Assembly: GCF_020532705.1 (NCBI RefSeq)
Contig: NZ_JAJAVD010000001.1
Location: 930,001 to 994,000 of the forward strand
Source of the DNA: Methylobacillus caricis
Lineage (GTDB): Bacteria > Pseudomonadota > Gammaproteobacteria > Burkholderiales > Methylophilaceae
DNA: 64,000 nt
Direction of reading: 5' to 3'
Shown here: in pieces, positions 37,347 to 44,951 of the stretch
Layout: each line of letters begins with the position of its first letter
How positions within the stretch are numbered: position 1 is the stretch's first letter
Translations under genes and position numbers: made by a program
The notes under the pieces: generated by a model
Database searches by the model: none
Told to the model about the DNA's origin: nothing
What the model saw: only the letters and a program-made list of their open reading frames with translations

Positions 37347-37385
37347 AAAACCCGGAAAATCAATTATGATTTCCCGGGTTTTTTT
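37347..37385 (+). terminator. Rho-independent terminator of hxlB
   Basis: AACCCGGAAAATC (37349-37361) pairs with GATTTCCCGGGTT (37368-37380), with one mismatch, followed by seven T in all (37379-37385). Confidence 0.9.
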
Positions 37386-37454
37386 GTGATGAGCTGGATA
37401 TTTTGGATGGTGATAAGCTCAGCAGCAGAAGGCGTGAATTAGTTGTCCAAAAAT

Positions 37455-37517
37455 TACAATTGATGCTTCAACGAACGCACGTAATAAAACACCTGAATGC
37501 GTTCTATATTAATTGTA
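37455..37517. promoter_or_regulatory. Nested inverted repeats upstream of fae
   Basis: In the 357-base gap between hxlB and fae, GAACGCA (37473-37479) and TGCGTTC (37498-37504) form a dyad nested inside TACAATT (37455-37461) and AATTGTA (37511-37517). It lies 26 bases upstream of the candidate -35 of fae, where an activator would bind. Apart from the terminator at 37347, this dyad and the promoter, nothing else was recognised in the gap. Confidence 0.4.
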
Positions 37518-37542
37518 TGGAAGCAAATTAGTATTGTGACAT

Positions 37543-37573
37543 TTCACATGGATTTCATAAATCTATGTATAAT
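37543..37573 (+). promoter_or_regulatory. Candidate fae promoter
   Basis: A perfect -10 TATAAT (37568-37573) is preceded by TTCACA (37543-37548, five of six consensus) with a 19-base spacer, longer than optimal. The predicted leader of about 100 bases ends in the GGAG ribosome binding site of fae. Confidence 0.5.
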
Positions 37574-37682
37574 ATCAACCAAATTTTCAGCTTGGCGTTA
37601 AACAGACGTAAAGCATTTTATGGCATAGCTAACCCAGCAATGCCAGGCTTGTTTCCACGGAAACTTTATATTGGAGAATAAA

Positions 37683-38219
37683 ATGGCAGTTATTGATCGT
37701 GTTTTAGTAGGTGAAGCTCTTGTTATTGACAATCGTCCTGACGGCAGCGGCCTTGACCTGCTGAACGTAGCTCACATCGATCTAATTATTGGACCACGTG
37801 GTAGCGCTGCAGAAGATGCTTTCTGCCGTACACTGACAGACCAAAAGGAAGGCGTAAACGGCCTTCTGGCTATTGTTGCGCCTAACCTGATGGTTAAGCC
37901 AGCTACTGTTATGTTCAATAAGGTAACTATCAAGAACGGTAAGCAAGCTGTTCAAATGTTTGGCCCAGCACAACGTGGTATTGCGTTGGCTGTGATGGAT
38001 TGCGTAGCGGATGGCACTATTCCTCAAGAAGAAGCTGATGACGTGTTCATTTCCGTAGGCGTATTTATTGACAGCCGTGCTGATATCGATGAGCGTATTC
38101 AAGAGTGGAACTACCAAGCCACCAAGCAAGCAATCAAGAGCGCTGTAGCACGTGAGCCTAAGGTTGCTGATGTACTGAAGGCTTACAAGGAATCTGCACA
38201 CCCATTCCAAGCTAAGTAA
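37683..38219 (+). CDS. fae: Formaldehyde-activating enzyme
   Basis: A 178-residue enzyme that condenses formaldehyde with H4MPT to methylene-H4MPT, feeding MtdB. The core VAHIDLIIGPRGSAAEDAF contains the conserved histidine (H31 here). VMFNKVTIKNGKQAVQMFGP, AQRGIALAVMDCVADG and a C-terminal SAHPFQAK are family hallmarks. The loop before the histidine (VIDNRPDGSGLDLLN) appears about nine residues longer than in the Methylobacterium enzyme as I recall it. ATG at 37683 has GGAG 8 nt upstream. Codon bias is strong. Its own promoter and a perfect terminator make it monocistronic. Confidence 0.96.
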   Translation: MAVIDRVLVGEALVIDNRPDGSGLDLLNVAHIDLIIGPRGSAAEDAFCRTLTDQKEGVNGLLAIVAPNLMVKPATVMFNKVTIKNGKQAVQMFGPAQRGIALAVMDCVADGTIPQEEADDVFISVGVFIDSRADIDERIQEWNYQATKQAIKSAVAREPKVADVLKAYKESAHPFQAK

Positions 38220-38264
38220 TTGCCTGGTTTGTTGCTGACCTGATTAAAAGGTTGGCATAAATAG

Positions 38265-38305
38265 AAACGCCCTTGCATAATTAATATGCAAGGGCGTTTT
38301 GTTTT
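38265..38305. terminator. Strong terminator between fae and the HisA-like gene
   Basis: AAACGCCCTTGCATA (38265-38279) and its perfect complement (38285-38299) form a 15-bp stem with a 5-base loop, followed by TTTTGTTTT. The flanking A/T lets it serve the convergent HisA-like gene too. Confidence 0.92.
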
Positions 38306-38328
38306 GCTGGTTGGTTGAATTTTTTATA

Positions 38329-39030
38329 TCAAGGTTGAAGCTTGCCCAGTTCCATTGCCCCTATTTGTCCTGTGTGCAGCGCACTAGCGACTAGTGCGCC
38401 GGAGATATGCATCTGGTGAAGTTGCTCGATATCTCCTATATGCCTTGTGCCGCCTGCTGCATAAATATTGGTGCGCGGGGATTGGGTCTTGTGGGCCTGG
38501 AGTTTGTCAAAGGCGGGGCCCGCGTTACTGCCCACTTGCTGCAGCGCCATGACAATGACATTGTCAGGCCATAGGTTGGTATCCGTTAGCAATGCTCCAG
38601 GACCTTGATATCCTTCCATATTGAAATCAATTGACAGGATAAAACGCGAATTCAGGTTCTGCGCCAGGGTATGATAGGTGCCGAGATCAGGCAGGCTTTC
38701 GCTGCCCACGATCATCTGCACATCAAGAGTTTCCCAGGTTGCAAGATCAGTCGTGGAAGACAAGCCTGCATCAAGCCATATTTCCAGTCCAGGATAAACG
38801 CGTTGTATATCAAGAATAATTTCCCTGTGATGCCCACGTTTTTGTATGGCATCAATGTCGGCAATATACAAACGCTTGAATGGGTATAATCCCAGAAGCG
38901 CCTCAATAATATCCATTGGAGCACTGGATTGGCAGATGGGCGATTCTATCGGACGATAATGCTGACGTTCGCCTTTTTTGGCATGTACAACCTGTCCATG
39001 CATTAAATCAATCACTGGTATGACTTGCAC
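38329..39030 (-). CDS. HisA-related TIM-barrel protein of the H4MPT/methylofuran cluster
   Basis: A 233-residue protein related to HisA (COG1411; orf20-like). It begins VIPVIDLMHGQVVHAKKGER, matching the HisA first strand, and has YIADIDAIQKRGHH and a phosphate-binding TNIYAAGGTRHIGDI. Histidine biosynthesis is not implied: the protein differs from true HisA and sits among C1 cofactor genes. Its reaction is unknown. The start is GTG 39030 with AAGGAAA 5-6 nt upstream. Only 19 bases separate it from the divergent ATP-grasp gene. Confidence 0.82.
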   Translation of the reverse strand: MQVIPVIDLMHGQVVHAKKGERQHYRPIESPICQSSAPMDIIEALLGLYPFKRLYIADIDAIQKRGHHREIILDIQRVYPGLEIWLDAGLSSTTDLATWETLDVQMIVGSESLPDLGTYHTLAQNLNSRFILSIDFNMEGYQGPGALLTDTNLWPDNVIVMALQQVGSNAGPAFDKLQAHKTQSPRTNIYAAGGTRHIGDIEQLHQMHISGALVASALHTGQIGAMELGKLQP

Positions 39031-39049
39031 ACGGTTTCCTTAATTTCTG

Positions 39050-40057
39050 ATGCCTGAACAAAAAAAATTGAAAGTTTTTGTCTGTGAATACATCACTAGT
39101 GGCGGATTATACCGTGAGCCGTTGCCTGCATCCCTGGCGCAAGAGGCTTTGCTCATGCGGGATGCAATACTGCGGGACCTCTCGGGAATTGAAAACCTGG
39201 AAATTATGGTGGTAAGCGACCCCAGATTGCCTCTGCCTGCAATGACAGTCGCTTTACATACGCTTGAGTCCAAGCAGGATCCTTGGCCAGTCTGGCAACA
39301 AGTAATGAGCGAAGCTGATATTGTATGGCCGGTTGCTCCTGAAAGCCGGGGAGAGTTGTACCGGCTTTCCTTGATGATTGAGTCCGCCGGGTTACCGTCT
39401 TTAGCCAGCCCTGCAGCGTCTGTCAGGATTGCAGCCAGCAAATATGCGACTTTCCTGACACTTGATGCTGCGCATGTGCCTGTAGTAGATAGTCACCGCT
39501 TCCCAAGCCTGCCTGAGAATGCGCAGGCATGGGTTGCCAAGCCTGATGATGGCGTGGGTTGTGAGGATAGCCATTATTTTGAGCATCAAGAGCAATTACT
39601 GGAATGGTTAAGGCAGGGACATATGTCCAGCCATATCATACAGCCTTATATTGCAGGTATTCCGGCTAGCATTTCCATGTTGTGCAAAGAAGGCAAGGCA
39701 TGGTTGTTGAGCTGTAATCAACAGCAGGTGGCATTGAAGGATGGCAGTTTCTATTATGCAGGCAGCATATTGAATGGACTGTCAGAGTATTGGCAACTTT
39801 TTGCTGAGCTTGCAACGCAAGTCGCGCAGGCCATGCCGCAGTTATTTGGTTACGTGGGAGTGGATGTGATGATCCGACATGACCAAACGATCCAGGTGCT
39901 GGAGGTCAATCCGCGGCTCACCACTTCCTATGCAGGATTGCAGGCAGCGATAGGGTATAACCCGGCACGGCTGATACTGGACTTGCTCTATAATGATGAC
40001 TTCAAGCTGCCGCAGGATTTGCAGCGCAACAGAGTCGAAATCAAACTGAATGTCTGA
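39050..40057 (+). CDS. MfnD-like ATP-grasp ligase
   Basis: A 335-residue ATP-grasp enzyme of the COG1821 type, related to MfnD, which in methanogens joins glutamate to tyramine in methanofuran synthesis. It opens with LKVFVCEYITSGGLY, and the ATP-grasp site is in YVGVDVMIRHDQTIQVLEVN. WVAKPDDGVGCEDSHYF is the nucleotide-lid region. In methylotrophs it probably makes the glutamyl-tyrosine or tyramine part of methylofuran (inference). It is the first gene of a plus-strand operon and overlaps the next gene by 8 nt. No upstream space exists for a promoter outside the HisA-like gene. Confidence 0.84.
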   Translation: MPEQKKLKVFVCEYITSGGLYREPLPASLAQEALLMRDAILRDLSGIENLEIMVVSDPRLPLPAMTVALHTLESKQDPWPVWQQVMSEADIVWPVAPESRGELYRLSLMIESAGLPSLASPAASVRIAASKYATFLTLDAAHVPVVDSHRFPSLPENAQAWVAKPDDGVGCEDSHYFEHQEQLLEWLRQGHMSSHIIQPYIAGIPASISMLCKEGKAWLLSCNQQQVALKDGSFYYAGSILNGLSEYWQLFAELATQVAQAMPQLFGYVGVDVMIRHDQTIQVLEVNPRLTTSYAGLQAAIGYNPARLILDLLYNDDFKLPQDLQRNRVEIKLNV

Positions 40058-41105
40058 AACGATAGAGTCTACACAGGAATTTACCTTAGGCTGGGATATA
40101 GGGGGAGCCAATCTCAAGGCTGCCCTGGTCAGATCGGATGGCATGGCGGTCAAGGTAATACAGGTGTCTTGTCCGCTATGGCAAGGTCTGGCGGAGCTGG
40201 ATAATGCCTTGGCCCACGTGCTTCAAGAATTGGGTAATCTGGCTACATCTCATGTTGTCACCATGACAGGGGAGTTGGCGGATATTTTCCCCGATCGTCC
40301 TACCGGCGTCCTCGAGATTGCTCACCAAGCCAAGCTGCAGTTAGGTAATGATGTCCGGTTCTTTGCCGGGAATAACGGATTTGTTTCTTTTGAGAATATC
40401 AAAGCCCATGCGAATGCCATTGCTTCTGCAAACTGGCTGGCAAGTGCTGCTTTTGTGGCAAGCAAGCTACAGCAGGGCTTGTTTATCGATATTGGGAGTA
40501 CAACTGCAGACTTTGTGTTGCTGCATGATGGAATGGTCGCCAATATCGGTAATAACGATGCGGAGCGCATGCAGCGCGAAGAATTAGTCTATACAGGAGC
40601 GATCCGTACATCGCTCATGGCATTGGCATCCAGCATTCCGTTTGGCGGCGAATGGCAGAGTGTCGCAGCTGAGCATTTTGCCACGACTGCAGATGTCTAT
40701 CGCTTGACTGGCGATCTGGATTCTGTCGAGGATATGGCAGCAACAGCTGATGGTGCAGGCAAGTCCATAGAGGAAACCAATCGCCGTCTGGCACGTATGG
40801 TAGGGCGCGATGCGGCAGAGGCAGATGAGGGGGCCTGGGTACATCTGGCCCAGGCGTTCAAGCAGCAGCAATTAATCCTGTTGCGCCGTGCCGCCTTGCG
40901 TAATCTTTCCCGCAACCTCATCAGGCCGGGCATGCCTTTCATAGGTGCTGGCGCAGGCACATTCCTGGTGCGTGAGCTGGCGCAAGAGCTCGGTCATGAA
41001 TTCATTGATGTCAGCTCATTGCTCAAGGCTGAATCCGATAATGTACGTAACTGGGCGGGAGTATGCCTGCCAGCGTATGCCGTTGCCAATCTGGGCATAA
41101 GGTGA
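40050..41105 (+). CDS. MfnF-like hydantoinase/ASKHA-fold protein
   Basis: A 351-residue member of COG1548 (hydantoinase A-like; orf19-like), related to MfnF, which couples the furan moiety with glutamyl-tyramine in methanofuran synthesis. The ASKHA ATP-site motifs are LGWDIGGANLKAALV at the N-terminus and LFIDIGSTTADFVLL in the middle; PFIGAGAGTFLVRELA is near the end. It overlaps the MfnD-like gene by 8 nt and is followed by pabB after 2 nt. The annotation as methylofuran synthase component rests on family and context, not on direct evidence. Confidence 0.84.
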   Translation: MSETIESTQEFTLGWDIGGANLKAALVRSDGMAVKVIQVSCPLWQGLAELDNALAHVLQELGNLATSHVVTMTGELADIFPDRPTGVLEIAHQAKLQLGNDVRFFAGNNGFVSFENIKAHANAIASANWLASAAFVASKLQQGLFIDIGSTTADFVLLHDGMVANIGNNDAERMQREELVYTGAIRTSLMALASSIPFGGEWQSVAAEHFATTADVYRLTGDLDSVEDMAATADGAGKSIEETNRRLARMVGRDAAEADEGAWVHLAQAFKQQQLILLRRAALRNLSRNLIRPGMPFIGAGAGTFLVRELAQELGHEFIDVSSLLKAESDNVRNWAGVCLPAYAVANLGIR

Positions 41106-41107
41106 AC

Positions 41108-42496
41108 ATGTTAAGACAAGAGTTACCCTATCAAGCAGATAGCTCAGGGCTGTTCGCCAGAATCTCACATCATCCCTGGGCGGTTTACCTGGACAGTGGC
41201 CGGCCAAATAATCATTATGGCCGATACGATATTCTAGTCGCAGATCCGGTCATGACGTTTTCCACCCGCGGTGATGAAACGGAAATTCATGATCATCATG
41301 GTCGCCAGGTTTCTGTGGAAGATCCTTTCAAGTTGTTGAAGCAGGTGCTGGAGCGATATCCCAGGTTCCCTGGTGATTTGCCTTTTACCGGCGGGGCAGT
41401 CGGATATTTTGGCTATGATCTTGCCCGGCGCCTGGAGCACTTGCCTGAGCACGCGGTTGATGGCGAGAATATACCGCAAATGATGGTAGGTATTTATGAT
41501 TGGGCTGTGGTTGTAGACCACCGCGAGCAGAAGACCTGGCTGGTTTCATGCGCATTGCATGAAGATGCGCATCCCAACTGGCCTGATCTGTGCCGCCTGT
41601 TTGATGAAAATATCCAGCATCCCCAGCCATCAAGCTTATTCCGGGTAGTGTCAGAGACTTCGTCCAACCTTGATTTAGCGGCATATGGACTTGCATTCGA
41701 GAGAATTCAGCACTATATCCATGAAGGAGACTGCTACCAGGTTAACCTCGCACAACGCTTCAGCGCACAAGCACAAGGAGATGGCTGGTTGGCCTATCAG
41801 CGCTTGCGCAGTGTTGGTGCCGCTCCATTTCTGGCTTTTATGAACTTGCCTGGTGTGCAGGTATTGTCCGGTTCTCCGGAACGTTTCCTGCAGGTGAGTG
41901 GCCGTCATGTAGAAACCCGCCCTATCAAGGGGACGCGGCCACGCTTCAATGATCCAGCCGAGGATCAATTGCAGGCTGCGGAATTGCAGCAAAGCCTGAA
42001 GGACCGCGCTGAAAACCTGATGATCGTGGATTTGCTTCGTAACGATATTGGCAAAAGTTGTGCGACTGGTTCGGTCAAGGCTGATCGATTATTTGCCTTG
42101 GAAAGCTATACCAATGTGCATCATCTGGTGAGTACAATCACTGGGAAACTGGACGATGAGCACACGGCAATAGATTTGCTGAGGGGGTGTTTCCCCGGTG
42201 GCTCTATTACTGGTGCCCCCAAGCTGAGGTCAATGCAAATCATCGAGGAGTTGGAGCCTCACCGGCGTGGTGTATATTGTGGGGCTATCGGTTATATCGG
42301 GTTTGATGGCAATATGGACACTAATATTGCCATACGCACAGCGGTTTACTCTGCTGGCGAAATACGTTTTTGGGCCGGTGGCGGGATTGTGGCTGATTCC
42401 GAACTGGAAAAAGAATATCGCGAAACTTGGGATAAGGCGTCGACCATGCTGCAACTTGTAGAGTATTTCCGGGGTAATCCATATGTGGGTAATTAA
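41108..42496 (+). CDS. pabB: Aminodeoxychorismate synthase component I (PabB)
   Basis: A 462-residue chorismate-utilising enzyme that makes 4-amino-4-deoxychorismate for pABA, which feeds both folate and, via beta-RFAP synthase, H4MPT. The PabB lysine motif is present in TRPIKGTRPR, with AENLMIVDLLRNDIGK and CFPGGSITGAPKLRSMQIIE also conserved. ATG 41108 has AAGGTG 4 nt upstream. No amidotransferase (PabA) or lyase (PabC) is fused or adjacent. Its place inside the cofactor operon links pABA supply to H4MPT demand. It overlaps the kinase gene by 14 nt. Confidence 0.94.
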   Translation: MLRQELPYQADSSGLFARISHHPWAVYLDSGRPNNHYGRYDILVADPVMTFSTRGDETEIHDHHGRQVSVEDPFKLLKQVLERYPRFPGDLPFTGGAVGYFGYDLARRLEHLPEHAVDGENIPQMMVGIYDWAVVVDHREQKTWLVSCALHEDAHPNWPDLCRLFDENIQHPQPSSLFRVVSETSSNLDLAAYGLAFERIQHYIHEGDCYQVNLAQRFSAQAQGDGWLAYQRLRSVGAAPFLAFMNLPGVQVLSGSPERFLQVSGRHVETRPIKGTRPRFNDPAEDQLQAAELQQSLKDRAENLMIVDLLRNDIGKSCATGSVKADRLFALESYTNVHHLVSTITGKLDDEHTAIDLLRGCFPGGSITGAPKLRSMQIIEELEPHRRGVYCGAIGYIGFDGNMDTNIAIRTAVYSAGEIRFWAGGGIVADSELEKEYRETWDKASTMLQLVEYFRGNPYVGN

Positions 42497-43112
42497 GCTT
42501 GGCGGCAGTCTCTTGGGATCACCAGAGCTTAATATCTGGCTGGATACGATTGCCCGGCACGGGGATGGAAAGATATTGATTGTGCCTGGCGGCGGGATTT
42601 TTGCAGATGCTGTGCGAGACGCGCAGATCAGTAGTGGCATAGATGATGCGACGGCTCATAGAATGGCTGTCATGGCGATGGATCAGTATGGCGTACTGAT
42701 GACCGGCTTGAGCCCTCGCCTGGTGACGGCGCGCAGTGAGCTTGAAATTGCCGAGCGTGGCTGGCAGCATCGCGGTATTGTGTGGTTGCCCAGCGACATG
42801 GTGTGCGCTGACGATACTATTCCCATGAATTGGGAAATTACTTCTGACAGCCTGGCGGCGCACTTGGCAGCGAAGCTGAATGCAGAACACTTGGTCCTAG
42901 TGAAATCCTCGCGCCCCGATGCCGATCAGCAGGTTTCACTGGAAAAACTGACAAAGGAAGGCTTCGTTGATGCCGGTTTTGGGGACCATATTGCAGGGAA
43001 GGCATTCAATACCTGGGTAGTGGGCAGGCAGGACTGTGTGGCTTTCAATGATGGTTTTATCTACGAGGAACTGGCACGGGTTGGTTTGCCTGTGAGATGT
43101 TCCTGGAATTGA
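42483..43112 (+). CDS. MfnE-like amino acid kinase family protein
   Basis: A 209-residue member of the aspartokinase/uridylate kinase fold (COG2054; orf9-like). WVIKLGGSLLGSPELNIW and ILIVPGGGIFADAVRDA form the nucleotide-binding core, and HRMAVMAMDQYG follows. In methanogens the relative MfnE phosphorylates aminomethylfuran phosphate to its diphosphate for MfnF; the same step in methylofuran synthesis is inferred. ATG 42483 lies inside the end of pabB, giving a 14-nt overlap and coupled translation. Confidence 0.86.
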   Translation: MWVIKLGGSLLGSPELNIWLDTIARHGDGKILIVPGGGIFADAVRDAQISSGIDDATAHRMAVMAMDQYGVLMTGLSPRLVTARSELEIAERGWQHRGIVWLPSDMVCADDTIPMNWEITSDSLAAHLAAKLNAEHLVLVKSSRPDADQQVSLEKLTKEGFVDAGFGDHIAGKAFNTWVVGRQDCVAFNDGFIYEELARVGLPVRCSWN

Positions 43113-43125
43113 GAAAGGAAACCCA

Positions 43126-43506
43126 ATGAGCGAAACCAATGAGCGGGTATATAGCGGTGCGGAGATTGAGGCCATTATCAAGGCCGAACTGCCGCACTGG
43201 TATTACGAAGATGGCTGGATCAGGCGCAAATACCGTACCAGTGGCTGGAAGGCGACCTTGATGGTAGTCAATACTGTTGGGCATCTTGCCGAGGCTGCCT
43301 GGCATCATCCTGATCTTACTGTTTCCTATGCCTTTGTTATCGTTAAACTGTGTACTCACAGTGCCAAAGGCATTACCGACAAGGATTGGGAGCTTGCCCG
43401 CAAGATTGAATCAGTGATTCAGTGGCAGCCGGGCAAGGAAGAGGGTTCATTGGAAGGCACTCCCAATGATGATGCACGCTTCAAATACCTTAAATATGAC
43501 GACTGA
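43126..43506 (+). CDS. Pterin-4a-carbinolamine dehydratase family protein
   Basis: A 126-residue PCD/DcoH-fold protein. The catalytic signature survives: histidines in AWHHPDLTVSYAFVIV and a third histidine in LCTHSAKGITDKDWELA. Known PCDs dehydrate 4a-hydroxy-tetrahydropterins or help recycle pterins. As the last gene of the H4MPT/methylofuran operon, 13 nt after the kinase gene, a role in H4MPT synthesis or salvage is inferred; no phenylalanine hydroxylase is nearby. GAAAGGAAACCC precedes ATG. Confidence 0.88.
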   Translation: MSETNERVYSGAEIEAIIKAELPHWYYEDGWIRRKYRTSGWKATLMVVNTVGHLAEAAWHHPDLTVSYAFVIVKLCTHSAKGITDKDWELARKIESVIQWQPGKEEGSLEGTPNDDARFKYLKYDD

Positions 43507-43527
43507 TTCATTGAAGTTGTCATCATC

Positions 43528-43562
43528 AAAAAATGGCTGAGATTGTTCTCAGCCATTTTTTT
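43528..43562 (+). terminator. Terminator of the methylofuran/H4MPT operon
   Basis: AAATGGCTGAGA (43531-43542), loop TTGT, and TCTCAGCCATTT (43547-43558) form a perfect stem followed by T residues to 43562. Confidence 0.92.
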
Positions 43563-43611
43563 GTCTTTTCATTTCTTTTTCAGCGATTTTTTCCTAAAGA
43601 ATATTCCCTGC

Positions 43612-43641
43612 TTGACGATAACTAAATTGAAGGAATATCAT
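43612..43641 (+). promoter_or_regulatory. Sigma70-like promoter of the tad/flp operon
   Basis: TTGACG (43612-43617) and TATCAT (43636-43641) each match consensus at five of six positions with an 18-base spacer. Inverted ATATTCC (43601-43607) and GGAATAT (43632-43638) bracket the -35 and overlap the -10, a plausible repressor or activator site. The leader is about 95 bases. Confidence 0.55.
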
Positions 43642-43743
43642 ATTTTTCATATTTAGTATTTTATTCATATTTTGGGATGTGGAATTTGTATTTCCATCGT
43701 ATGAAAATCCAGTTCTGTCGATGGTTCTATTAAGGAGAATGAG

Positions 43744-43935
43744 ATGATCGCAACGATAAAACAATGCCTGCTAAACCTGTACCTCGATGAAGAAGGGGCT
43801 AGCGGAATCGAGTACGCCTTAATTGCAGCCATGGTTGCTGTGGTGATTGCAGGATTCTCCGGTGGTGTCAGAACAGCGGTGACTACAATTTTTACTAATA
43901 TCAGTACCGCACTAACAACAGCTGCAACTCCTTGA
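43744..43935 (+). CDS. flp: Flp/Fap major pilin
   Basis: A 63-residue type IVb pilin, the main subunit of Flp (Tad) pili. A short leader is followed by the processing motif GASGIEYALIAAMVAVVIAG: cleavage after the glycine leaves IEYAL, with the essential Glu. The hydrophobic helix and short C-terminal tail are standard. AAGGAGAATGAG precedes ATG. It is first in the operon, just before the prepilin peptidase that would process it. Confidence 0.95.
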   Translation: MIATIKQCLLNLYLDEEGASGIEYALIAAMVAVVIAGFSGGVRTAVTTIFTNISTALTTAATP

Positions 43936-43946
43936 TCGTTTGATCA

Positions 43947-44444
43947 ATGCTAATGCAGGCGCCGACGATTATCTGTGTGTGGGCTGGAGTCCTCAGCTTT
44001 TATGATTTAACTCAACGCAGAATTCCCAATGTGCTTAGCCTAGGTGCATTATTGCTTGGTCTGGGTTACATGGTGATTGCAGGGCAGACTTACTACGGCC
44101 AGCCTGTATCTTCTGCCTTTTGGGGGATGGCCGTGGCTTTTTTATTGACGATTCCCGGATATGCCAGTCATACCCTGGGCGGCGGGGATGTGAAATTGCT
44201 GGCGGCAATTGCTGTTTTGTTTGGTGTGAAAGTCGTGGTGACAAGCTTTGTGATTGCATCGCTTGGGGTATTCAGCTTGCTGGTGGTGTGGTGGTATTTC
44301 ACCCCACAACTGTTGTCGCTTGGCTGGGTAGCATGTGCACCTCGCAAGCGCCGCTATATCCCGTTTGGCGCTGCAATAGCCCTGGCTATGTGTGTCACGG
44401 TGCTTTTTCCTGAATGGGTGGGGATGGAGTTATGGCAAATCTGA
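43947..44444 (+). CDS. tadV: Prepilin peptidase TadV/CpaA
   Basis: A 165-residue inner-membrane aspartyl protease that cleaves the Flp prepilin and TadE-like pseudopilins. Its two catalytic aspartates are visible: D20 in SFYDLTQRRIPN and D81 in HTLGGGDVKLLAAI. It lacks the N-methylating domain of full PilD, as expected for this class. About five membrane segments. It starts 11 nt after flp and overlaps tadE by 13 nt. Confidence 0.93.
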   Translation: MLMQAPTIICVWAGVLSFYDLTQRRIPNVLSLGALLLGLGYMVIAGQTYYGQPVSSAFWGMAVAFLLTIPGYASHTLGGGDVKLLAAIAVLFGVKVVVTSFVIASLGVFSLLVVWWYFTPQLLSLGWVACAPRKRRYIPFGAAIALAMCVTVLFPEWVGMELWQI

Positions 44445-44911
44445 ATCTGGCATTGAAGCGCAAGCAGTCTGGGGCAGCGGCCATAGAGTTTGCCATGCTT
44501 TTCATGCTGTTCTTTACCTTGTTCTACGCTTTGGTGACCTACGCCATTGTCTTTCTGTTGCAGTCATCCTTTGTATTTGCTGCCTCCGAGGGGGCACGTT
44601 CGGCGATTGCAGTTGATCCCATGGCCTACGGCAGCAGTGCCCAATATGCCAGCGAAGGCGTTTCTTCCAGAGTAAGAAATACTGTCAGTGGCGTATTGAA
44701 CTGGTTGCCCGAGAATATTCGCGAGCATGTGCTTGGCACCAATAACAGCAAAGTGGTGGTGGATGTTGCTGGAAATAGTGTGAGTGTCAGGGTGATATAC
44801 CACAACTACGGCGCCAATCCGGTAATTCCCATACTGAATATTCCAGGTTATGGGCCAATGTTGCCTATGCCGCTCAATTTACAGGGGAATGCCAGAGTGA
44901 ACCTTGTATAG
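44432..44911 (+). CDS. tadE: TadE-like pseudopilin
   Basis: A 159-residue minor pilin of the Tad system. After a short positive leader (NLNLALKRKQSG) comes the type IV-like AAAIEFAMLFMLFFTLFYAL, with Glu at +5 after the predicted cleavage glycine. A periplasmic domain follows. ATG at 44432 has GGATGGAG directly upstream. It overlaps tadV by 13 nt. No separate tadF was found. Confidence 0.9.
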   Translation: MANLNLALKRKQSGAAAIEFAMLFMLFFTLFYALVTYAIVFLLQSSFVFAASEGARSAIAVDPMAYGSSAQYASEGVSSRVRNTVSGVLNWLPENIREHVLGTNNSKVVVDVAGNSVSVRVIYHNYGANPVIPILNIPGYGPMLPMPLNLQGNARVNLV

Positions 44912-44951
44912 AGCTGATTTAAGCCGGTTTTAATCGTGGGGCATAATAAAA

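Noticed and set aside
38329-39030. Assignment as the histidine biosynthesis isomerase HisA.
   Set aside because: Only general HisA-like features are kept, no his genes are nearby, and the family with this context is the C1-associated COG1411 group.
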